From assembly GCA_023442845.1 (NCBI GenBank), contig JAEZXC010000076.1:1-9338 (forward strand): 9,338 nucleotides of DNA, read 5' to 3'. Each line of letters begins with the position of its first letter. The first letter of the stretch is position 1. This document shows, piece after piece, positions 1-6,285 of the stretch. The position numbers and the translations under genes are program-made. This stretch comes from Actinomycetes bacterium (GTDB lineage: Bacteria; Actinomycetota; Actinomycetes; Actinomycetales; Demequinaceae). The notes beneath the pieces were generated by a model. That model was not told where the DNA came from. It saw only the letters and a program-made list of their open reading frames with translations, and did not search any database.

Positions 1-1172
1 TCAGCCGTCAGCTCACGAACCTGAGACACGACGGCGAAGGCGCCGATGGTCGCAAGGCCATACGTTGCGAGGTAGAACGGCAAGGCAGAGATCGCGCTCG
101 GTTCGAAGCCCGCGAAGGCCACGAGAATGAAGCCCGAGTGAGCCACGGCGGAGTACGCGAGCATGCGCTTCATATCGGTCTGGACGATGGCAAGCACCGT
201 GCCGAAAACCATCGACGCAATAGCGACCGACCAGATCACCCAGTTCATCTCCCACTCGAAGCGGAAGAGCGCAAGGTAAGCGACGCGGATAAGAGCGGCG
301 ACGGCGGCTGCCTTGGTGGCGGCGGCCATGAATGCCGTGACCGGCGTCGGCGCACCCTGATACGCGTCCGGCACCCACAAGTGGAACGGAACGGCACCGA
401 TCTTGAACAGGAGACCAACCACCACCATGAACAGACCAAAGAGGATCACGCTGTGGTGCGCCGCCAGGTCAGGGATCGCGATGCCCAACTCGTACAGTCC
501 GGTGATGCCGGGACGTGAAGCGCTACCCGTTGCACCAAAGATGAGCGCAACGCCAAAGAGCAGGATCGCCGAAGAGAACGCGCCGAGCAGGAAGTACTTG
601 AGCGATGCCTCTTGGCTCAGCAACCGGCGCCGGCGTGCGATCGCAACGAGGATGTACAGCGGGAGCGAGAACAGTTCGAGCGCGACAAAGAGGAACAGCA
701 GATCGTTCACCGTCGCAAACAGCATCATGCCGCCCACCGCGAAGAGCATGAGCGGGAATGCCTCGGTGAGCGCAAAGCCCTTCTTGCGCGCCACCGTCTC
801 TTCGCCGGAGCCAGGCGCCACCGACGCGAGCGGGGCGAAGGCGTCCTCACCTTCCTTGCCACGGGCAGCGGAAAGCAAGATGCCGCCAACGCCGAAGATG
901 ACGATAAGGCCCTGCCACAGCAACGACTGACGATCAAGCAGGAGCATGCCGTCGAGCACGACGCGCCCGCCACCCTCAAGGCCAACCCACAGCCAGATCA
1001 CGGAGAAGAACGATGCTGCTAGCGCGACAACCGACAGTTGCAGCTGGAACATCCGCCGGTCGCTTGCGTTGCGCACAAAGGCTTCAATGAGGACGCCAAG
1101 GACGGCGGCCACGAGCACGATGAGAACCGGCGTGAGCGAGGCCCACGCGATCTCGGGCGCTTGGTAGGTCAC
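1..1172 (-). CDS. nuoN: NADH-quinone oxidoreductase subunit N (partial, 3' end off the left edge)
   Basis: NuoN is one of the three antiporter-like membrane subunits of complex I and carries one proton channel. The 390 visible residues begin MTYQAPEIAWASLTPVLIVL. The start is a GTG at 1172-1170 that overlaps the nuoM stop (GTGA), 7 nt downstream of a strong GAGGAGG. The proton-translocation core is recognisable: glutamate E166 in FVALELFSLPLYIL, lysine K257 in LLFKIGAVPFHLWVPDAYQG, and lysine K287 in FMAAATKAA. These match E. coli NuoN E133, K217 and K247. Conserved DMKRMLAYSAVAHSGF lies near residues 333-348. A charged loop around residues 102-132 separates the N-terminal helices from the core. 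The frame stays open to the window edge, ending in VSQVRELTA. The family is usually about 480-530 residues, so roughly a quarter, including the distal-channel lysine (E. coli K395), is outside. Family assignment is secure. Confidence 0.96.
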   Translation of the reverse strand, partial: MTYQAPEIAWASLTPVLIVLVAAVLGVLIEAFVRNASDRRMFQLQLSVVALAASFFSVIWLWVGLEGGGRVVLDGMLLLDRQSLLWQGLIVIFGVGGILLSAARGKEGEDAFAPLASVAPGSGEETVARKKGFALTEAFPLMLFAVGGMMLFATVNDLLFLFVALELFSLPLYILVAIARRRRLLSQEASLKYFLLGAFSSAILLFGVALIFGATGSASRPGITGLYELGIAIPDLAAHHSVILFGLFMVVVGLLFKIGAVPFHLWVPDAYQGAPTPVTAFMAAATKAAAVAALIRVAYLALFRFEWEMNWVIWSVAIASMVFGTVLAIVQTDMKRMLAYSAVAHSGFILVAFAGFEPSAISALPFYLATYGLATIGAFAVVSQVRELTA

Positions 1173-2656
1173 TGTCCGGCCTCCTCAGAAACAATCGTCA
1201 CGGCGTCGGCGCTCGCGTCTCGCAGGTAGTCGACCGCGAGAGCCGGCACCACACCCAGCACGAGCATCACCGCGATAAGTGGCCAGATGACGAGTCGCTC
1301 ACGTACCGAGAGCTCCTTGGTGGCCTCCATTGCGACAGGGGTCGCACCGGTGAAGATCCGCTTGTACGTGAGCAAGATGTACAGCGCCGCAAGGATGACG
1401 CTGAGCGTCGCAATGATGACCGCCACCCGTGCGACCTCGAAGGCGCCGATGAGCACCATGATCTCTGCGGCGAACGGTGCGAAGCCCGGCAATGCCAGTG
1501 CGGACAGACCGACCATGAGGAACGTGCCCGCGAGCACCGGCACCACCTTCTGGAGGCCGCCAAATGCAGATACAGATGCGGTGCCGTGACGCGCCTCAAG
1601 GAATCCGACAAGCCAGAACAGCGCCGCAGTCGACAGCCCGTGGCCGAGCATGTAGAACGCGGCGCCCTCGATCGACGTCTGCTTGAAGGCAAAGATGCCG
1701 AGCACCATGATGCCGAAGTGGCTGACTGAGGTGAACGCGACAAGTCGGTACAGGTCATCCTGCCCGATGGCGACCAGAGCGCCGTAGACCACTGAGATGA
1801 CCGCGATGATGATGATCGCGGGTGCGGCCCAGCGCGAGGCGTTCGGGAACAGCGGCAAGCACAACGTGAGCATGCCGAAGGTGCCGATCTTGTCGAGCAC
1901 TGCGACAAGCAGTGCCGTGGTACCGGCGCGAGCCGACTCGGCGACCGTGGGCAGCCACGTGTGGACCGGCACGAGCGGAGCCTTGATCGCGAACGCGATG
2001 AAGAACGAGATAAAGAGCAGGTTCTCCACCCACGGCTCGGGATAACCGGCACCAATGAGGTTGTCGAGCAAGTACGCCTCCGAGCCACCAGGGCCCGCGA
2101 AGTACATCGCGATGACGCCGACGAGCATGATGAGGCCACCGACGAGCGAATAGATGAGGAACTTCACCGCTGCATAGCGACGCTGCGCCCCACCGAATGC
2201 CCCGATGAGGAAGTACAGCGGGATGAGCATTGCCTCGAAGAGGAAGTAGAACAGCACGAGGTCACGGGCGGCAAAGATGCCCACCATGAACGCCTCGGTG
2301 AGGAGGATCAAGCCGAGGTATTGAGCCCGGCGGTCAAGAGCGTCGTCCTCGCGCCATGCGGCAAGCACCGCAAGGGGCGTGAGAAGCGTCGCGAGCACAA
2401 TGAGCGTGAGGCCGATGCCGTTAACACCAACTGCCCAGGAGGCACCGATCTGCGGGATCCACGAGTACTTCTCAGTGGACTGAACCGCGCCCGCGTCCGA
2501 GCGGTCGAACGTCGCAAGGAGGCCGACGGCCATGACGAGTTCAGCGAGAGTCGCGCCGAGGGCGACCTCACGCGAGTAGGCGCGAATCTGCGGTACGAAG
2601 ACAAGCACCAAACCGGCCACGATCGGCCAGACGATGAGGATGGTCAAGATTGGCAT
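1169..2656 (-). CDS. nuoM: NADH-quinone oxidoreductase subunit M
   Basis: NuoM is the middle antiporter-like proton pump of the complex I membrane arm, between NuoN and NuoL. It is 495 residues, close to the usual ~500, and hydrophobic throughout. Key charged residues are visible: E141 in LFEAMLIPLYFLIG, K225 in AIKAPLVPVHTWLP, K256 in VLDKIGTFGML, and E398 in PFAAEIMVLIG. These correspond to E. coli E144, K234, K265 and E407. The loop after HTWLP reads TVAESARAGTT instead of the EAPT-type sequence of proteobacteria, a form I associate with actinobacteria. GQDDLYRLVAFTSVSHFG (residues 298-315) is another family block. The ATG at 2656 follows a GGGGAG (2665-2670, spacing 8 nt) that overlaps the end of nuoL; the nuoL stop is 4 bp upstream. 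The TGA stop overlaps the nuoN start. Confidence 0.97.
   Translation of the reverse strand: MPILTILIVWPIVAGLVLVFVPQIRAYSREVALGATLAELVMAVGLLATFDRSDAGAVQSTEKYSWIPQIGASWAVGVNGIGLTLIVLATLLTPLAVLAAWREDDALDRRAQYLGLILLTEAFMVGIFAARDLVLFYFLFEAMLIPLYFLIGAFGGAQRRYAAVKFLIYSLVGGLIMLVGVIAMYFAGPGGSEAYLLDNLIGAGYPEPWVENLLFISFFIAFAIKAPLVPVHTWLPTVAESARAGTTALLVAVLDKIGTFGMLTLCLPLFPNASRWAAPAIIIIAVISVVYGALVAIGQDDLYRLVAFTSVSHFGIMVLGIFAFKQTSIEGAAFYMLGHGLSTAALFWLVGFLEARHGTASVSAFGGLQKVVPVLAGTFLMVGLSALALPGFAPFAAEIMVLIGAFEVARVAVIIATLSVILAALYILLTYKRIFTGATPVAMEATKELSVRERLVIWPLIAVMLVLGVVPALAVDYLRDASADAVTIVSEEAGQ
1180..1186 (-). promoter_or_regulatory. Ribosome-binding site of nuoN
   Basis: GAGGAGG sits 7 nt upstream of the nuoN GTG and inside the last codons of nuoM. 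It fixes the otherwise ambiguous GTG start. It also suggests nuoN can recruit ribosomes itself as well as by coupling from nuoM. Confidence 0.8.
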
Positions 2657-2660
2657 GGCC

Positions 2661-4538
2661 TTAGCTCCCCACCACGAGAATCGCTGCGATCACGACGAAG
2701 CCGAGCAGCATAAGGAGCGCGTAGGAGCGCACCTTGCCCGATTGGAATCGTCGGTTCGCTTCGCCGAACGCGGCGACACCGGTTGCTTGCTTGTTGACGG
2801 CGCCGTCGATGATCGCGGCGTCGGCGTACACCAACGTGCGGGTGAGGTGCGTGCCAGGGGTCTGGAACACGCCCCGGTTGACGGCATCTTGGAAGAAGTC
2901 GTTGCGTGCGAGGAGCGTCCCGACAGACGGCGGCGGGGCCTCGGTTGGCACATCGCGTCGCCAGTACATGAGGTACGCCGCGCCTGCACCGAGCACCACG
3001 AGAACGAGAGTGAGCGTCGTGATGACCGGTACCGACAGCACCGGATCGTGGTGAGCGTGTTCGCCAACCACCGGTTGTAGCCAGTGCTGGAATCGGTTGC
3101 CCAGCCCAAGGAAGAGCCCGAGGAAGGCAGAGCCGACAGCAAGCACAATCATCGGCACGGTCATGAGCAGCGGCGACTCGTGCGGGTGCTGGTCGTCGGT
3201 CCAGCGCGCCTTGCCGTGGAAGGTCATGAAGAACAACCGCGACATGTAGAACGCGGTGATGCCCGCGCCGATGAGCGCCGTCAGGCCAAAGACCCACGGC
3301 TGCCATCCTTCGCCCACAAACGCGGCTTCGATGATCTTGTCCTTCGACCAGAAGCCCGAGAACGGCGGGATGCCGAGGATCGCGAGCCAGCCGAGACCGA
3401 AGGTCACCCATGTGACGGTCATCGCGGTACGCAGTGCACCAAAGCGACGCATGTCGACCTGATCGTTCATGCCGTGCATGACCGATCCCGCCCCGAGGAA
3501 CATGCCCGCCTTAAAGAATCCGTGCGTGACAAGGTGGAAGATCGCGAAGGCGTAACCAATCGGGCCAAGTCCCGCGGCGAGCATCATGTAACCGATCTGC
3601 GACATCGTCGACGCAGCGAGGGCCTTCTTGATGTCGTCCTTCGCGGTACCGATGAGGGCACCGAGAATGAGGGTGATCGCACCAACGATCGCGACCACGA
3701 GGCGCGCGTCGGGAGCGCCTTCGTAGATGGCACCGGCGCGCACGACGAGGTAGACGCCAGCGGTCACCATCGTGGCGGCGTGGATGAGGGCCGACACGGG
3801 TGTGGGGCCCGCCATCGCGTCGCCGAGCCATGACTGCAACGGGAACTGAGCGGACTTGCCGGTTGCGGCGAGGAGGAGCGCAAGACCAATTGCCGTGAGC
3901 GTCGCCTCCGAGGCTCCGCTCGCGCCGCCAAGCACGTCGGCGAAGCCCACCGAACCGAACTGAGCGAACATGAGGCCCATCGCGACGATGAGGCCGACGT
4001 CACCCACACGGTTGACCACAAAGGCCTTGTTCGCGGCAGTCGCGTACTCGGACTTGTGGTTCCAGAAGCCGATGAGCAAGTACGACGCGAGGCCCACACC
4101 TTCCCAGCCGACAAAGAGCAGGAGGAAGGAGTCCGCGGTGACGAGCAAGAGCATCGCCGCGATAAAGAGGTTGAGGTAGGCGAAGAACAGCCGACGCCGG
4201 GGGTCGTTCTCCATGTACGCGACGGAGTAGATGTGGATCAGCGTGCCAACGATGGTGATGAGGAGCACAAACGTGATCGACAGTGGGTCGATCAGGAGTC
4301 CGAGGTCAACGGACAGTTCCCCACCGCTGATCCACGAGTACAGCCGGATCGCTTCAAAGCGGTCGGCGCTGTCACGGCCAAGCAGGTCGAAGAACGCGCC
4401 AATACCGACAATCGCGGCCACGGACGACGCTGCCACACCCACCCAGTGACCCCACGCGTCGGCGCGACGGCCTGCGAGAAGGAGGAAGAAGAAGCTGGCG
4501 AGCGGGACCGCAATCAACAGCCAAGAGATGGAGAGCAT
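2661..4538 (-). CDS. nuoL: NADH-quinone oxidoreductase subunit L
   Basis: NuoL is the distal antiporter-like pump of complex I and carries the long lateral helix that runs back along the membrane arm. It is 625 residues, a normal family length (E. coli 613). The N-terminal NADH-ubiquinone oxidoreductase chain 5 region is followed by the proton-translocation core. Pump residues can be read directly: E146 in FVGWEGVGLASY, D180 in NRVGD, K228 in GKSAQFPLQSWLGDA, H253 in ALIHAATMV, H335/H339 and K343 in HLVTHGFFKAGMFL, and K399 in PPFSGFWSKDKI. These match E. coli E144, D178, K229, H254, H334/H338, K342 and K399. Residues from about 535 to 603 fit the amphipathic lateral helix, and about 604-623 the final anchoring membrane helix. 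The ATG start is preceded by GAAGGG (4546-4551, 7 nt away) and lies 3 bp past the nuoK stop. Nothing is broken. Confidence 0.98.
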   Translation of the reverse strand: MLSISWLLIAVPLASFFFLLLAGRRADAWGHWVGVAASSVAAIVGIGAFFDLLGRDSADRFEAIRLYSWISGGELSVDLGLLIDPLSITFVLLITIVGTLIHIYSVAYMENDPRRRLFFAYLNLFIAAMLLLVTADSFLLLFVGWEGVGLASYLLIGFWNHKSEYATAANKAFVVNRVGDVGLIVAMGLMFAQFGSVGFADVLGGASGASEATLTAIGLALLLAATGKSAQFPLQSWLGDAMAGPTPVSALIHAATMVTAGVYLVVRAGAIYEGAPDARLVVAIVGAITLILGALIGTAKDDIKKALAASTMSQIGYMMLAAGLGPIGYAFAIFHLVTHGFFKAGMFLGAGSVMHGMNDQVDMRRFGALRTAMTVTWVTFGLGWLAILGIPPFSGFWSKDKIIEAAFVGEGWQPWVFGLTALIGAGITAFYMSRLFFMTFHGKARWTDDQHPHESPLLMTVPMIVLAVGSAFLGLFLGLGNRFQHWLQPVVGEHAHHDPVLSVPVITTLTLVLVVLGAGAAYLMYWRRDVPTEAPPPSVGTLLARNDFFQDAVNRGVFQTPGTHLTRTLVYADAAIIDGAVNKQATGVAAFGEANRRFQSGKVRSYALLMLLGFVVIAAILVVGS

Positions 4539-4541
4539 CGA

Positions 4542-4841
4542 TTAACCCTTCAGCTCAGCGGGCTCGTCGAGCGAGATGGTCTGACGCGCTCGGAACACGG
4601 CGATGATGATAGCGAGGCCGACCACCACTTCGGCGGCGGCCACCACCATGACGAAGAACGCCATGATCTGGCCGTTGACGTTGCCTTGCATGCGCGAGAA
4701 GGCGACGAGTGCGAGGTTCGCGGCGTTGAGCATGAGCTCCACCCCCATGAACGCGATGATCGCGTTGCGGCGCAGCAACACCGTCGCGGCGCCAATGGCA
4801 AACAGCACCGACGCCAAGTAGACAAAGTTGATGGGACTCAC
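4542..4841 (-). CDS. nuoK: NADH-quinone oxidoreductase subunit K
   Basis: NuoK is the small three-helix subunit (related to MrpC) that links the NuoH/NuoJ region to the NuoN pump. The 99 residues are the usual length. The two essential buried glutamates are present: E35 in FMGVELMLNAANLALVAFSR, and E71 in VAAAEVVVGLAIIIAVFR. They match E. coli E36 and E72. Three hydrophobic segments cover roughly residues 4-22, 27-48 and 59-83, followed by a short charged C-terminus ending DEPAELKG. The start is a GTG at 4841-4839 sharing four bases (GTGA) with the nuoJ stop, behind an excellent AAGGAGG. An overlapping frame of similar size on the same strand is only a shadow. Confidence 0.97.
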   Translation of the reverse strand: MSPINFVYLASVLFAIGAATVLLRRNAIIAFMGVELMLNAANLALVAFSRMQGNVNGQIMAFFVMVVAAAEVVVGLAIIIAVFRARQTISLDEPAELKG

Positions 4842-5587
4842 GCGTCGTCCTCCTTCGCGCCCAGTTCACGACGCCGAGCACGGTTGTCGTCGCGGTACTG
4901 AGCGCTGTCAACGGTTTGCTGGCGCGCCTTGAGCACGCGCGAGACGGACTCGTCGATGGGCTCACCCGTCGGACCCAGAGCAGGAGCGTCCAGCGCATTG
5001 TGACGGGCAAAAACGCCAGGGAAGGTCTTGTTGACGGGGTTCGCGCCTGCGGCGATGCGGGCTGCCTGCACTTCCTTCTGCGTGCGCTTGGGGAACAACC
5101 GAGGCACGTGAGTCAGCACGAGCGCGCCGACCGCGGCGGTGACAAGGAGGAAGCCGAGCGTCTCGACGACGAGCACGTACGGGCCGAATAGTTCCTTGGC
5201 AATTGCCTCCGGCTCTCCTGTCGTGGGCGTCGTGTCAATCGACAACGCAAGCCGCGACACCACCGAGATGAGCAGCGCGCCCACGCCAATCGCAAGAGCG
5301 AACGCGAGCCACTTCTGACCGGCGATCGTCTCCTTGAGGCTTTCGCGCTGATCGACACCCACGAGCATGAGGACAAAGACAAAGAGCATCATGACGGCGC
5401 CCGTATAGACGACGATCTGAACGATGCCAAGGAACGGCGCTTCAAGCGCGACGTATGCAGCAGCGAGACCAACCATCGCGGTGATGACGGCGACGGCGAC
5501 ATAAACGGGCTTACGTGCAAAGAGAAGTCCGAGCGCTGGGATTACCGTCAAGAACGCGACGGTCCAGAACAGGATGGGCGAAATCAT
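4838..5587 (-). CDS. nuoJ: NADH-quinone oxidoreductase subunit J
   Basis: NuoJ is a membrane subunit (ND6 type) next to NuoK and NuoH, thought to relay conformational change from the quinone site to the pumps. It is 249 residues, longer than E. coli NuoJ (184). About five hydrophobic segments occupy roughly residues 5-23, 29-48, 54-77, 92-112 and 137-160. The signature block IVQIVVYTGAVMMLFVFVLM (55-74) holds the conserved tyrosine Y61 and glycine G63 of the third helix, which forms the pi-bulge in known structures. E49 precedes it. The extra length is a soluble, charged tail from about residue 166, starting FPKRTQKEV and ending RRRELGAKEDDA. The ATG overlaps the nuoI stop (ATGA). Its ribosome-binding site, GGGGGAAG at 5594-5601, is weaker than those of its neighbours, so translation may depend more on coupling from nuoI. 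Confidence 0.96.
   Translation of the reverse strand: MISPILFWTVAFLTVIPALGLLFARKPVYVAVAVITAMVGLAAAYVALEAPFLGIVQIVVYTGAVMMLFVFVLMLVGVDQRESLKETIAGQKWLAFALAIGVGALLISVVSRLALSIDTTPTTGEPEAIAKELFGPYVLVVETLGFLLVTAAVGALVLTHVPRLFPKRTQKEVQAARIAAGANPVNKTFPGVFARHNALDAPALGPTGEPIDESVSRVLKARQQTVDSAQYRDDNRARRRELGAKEDDA
4849..4855 (-). promoter_or_regulatory. Ribosome-binding site of nuoK
   Basis: AAGGAGG lies 7 nt before the nuoK GTG, within the last codons of nuoJ. It supports the GTG start and a stop-start coupled junction. Confidence 0.8.
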
Positions 5588-6285
5588 GAGGTGCTTCCCC
5601 CTGCCGTGGCTGCGGACTCGTGCGCATTCGACGACGCCTGAGCGTTCTCCGGCAACGTCGGGTCATCGGGACGATGCGCACGCACCCATGCCTGCTGCTC
5701 CTCGGTGACACCTACCACATTGCCCTTGTAGTAATCGTGGTCCGTTGTGCCATCGACCATCGGGTGCGGAGCGGCCAGCATGCTTTCTTCCAGTGGAGCG
5801 AGGAGGTCCTGCTTCTCGTAGATGAGACCTTCGCGCGTGGGGCCAGCGAGTTCGATCTCATTGGTCATCGTGAGAGCACGCGTGGGGCACGCCTCGATGC
5901 AGAGGCCGCAGAAGATGCAGCGTAGATAGTTGATTTGGTAGACGCGGCCGTACCGCTCACCCGGGCTCATCTGGTGATCCGGGGTGTTGGAGTCACCTTC
6001 CACGTAAATGGCGTCGGCGGGGCATGCCCAGGCGCACAACTCACAGCCAATGCACTTCTCAAGGCCATCCGGGTAGCGGTTGAGTTGATGGCGGCCGTGG
6101 TAACGCGGCTGCACATTCGCTGGAGTTGTCGGGTACTGCTCCGTCACGGTAGGACGGAAGAAGTTCCTCAACGTGACGCCAAACCCGGCGACGGGCAGTA
6201 ATGCCCCACCGATGCCACCTGGGTTCGGCAAGTTAGAGACGAACTCTTCCTGAACGTCGGACGCATTCCACTGGTGGTCACTCAC
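5584..6285 (-). CDS. nuoI: NADH-quinone oxidoreductase subunit I (two [4Fe-4S] ferredoxin type)
   Basis: NuoI sits on the membrane side of the peripheral arm and carries clusters N6a and N6b, passing electrons from NuoG toward NuoB and the quinone. Two ferredoxin motifs are complete: C78, C81, C84, C88 in CIGCELCAWACP, and C123, C126, C129, C133 in CIFCGLCIEACP. The segment GFGVTLRNFFRPTVTEQYP near residues 34-52 is the family's membrane-surface helix region. The last ~30 residues (after VRAHRPDD) are rich in Ser, Ala and Asn and probably disordered. I set the start at the GTG at 6285-6283, giving 233 residues. It has AAGGAGG 6 nt upstream, and the protein then starts MSDHQWNASD. The frame stays open upstream into nuoH (an ATG at 6465), but those extra residues are the arginine-rich shadow of nuoH. 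The gene overlaps nuoH by 8 bp. Confidence 0.96.
   Translation of the reverse strand: MSDHQWNASDVQEEFVSNLPNPGGIGGALLPVAGFGVTLRNFFRPTVTEQYPTTPANVQPRYHGRHQLNRYPDGLEKCIGCELCAWACPADAIYVEGDSNTPDHQMSPGERYGRVYQINYLRCIFCGLCIEACPTRALTMTNEIELAGPTREGLIYEKQDLLAPLEESMLAAPHPMVDGTTDHDYYKGNVVGVTEEQQAWVRAHRPDDPTLPENAQASSNAHESAATAGGSTS

Noticed and set aside
2657..2660. An internal promoter or terminator between nuo genes.
   Set aside because: The largest gap in the window is 4 bp, and I saw no convincing -35/-10 pair tied to any gene start.
4750..4766. A perfect 8-1-8 inverted repeat (arms AACGCGAT and ATCGCGTT) in nuoK.
   Set aside because: About 0.14 such repeats are expected by chance in this length. It is explained by the codons for NAIIAF, where the repeated ATC codons make a mirror.
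4056..4901. A + strand open frame of 281 codons opposite nuoL, nuoK and the end of nuoJ; similar frames lie at 1961-2713 and 3084-3833.
   Set aside because: The products are rich in Glu, Asp, His and Arg with no domain, span clear real genes, and mirror the codon bias of the membrane-protein genes on the other strand.
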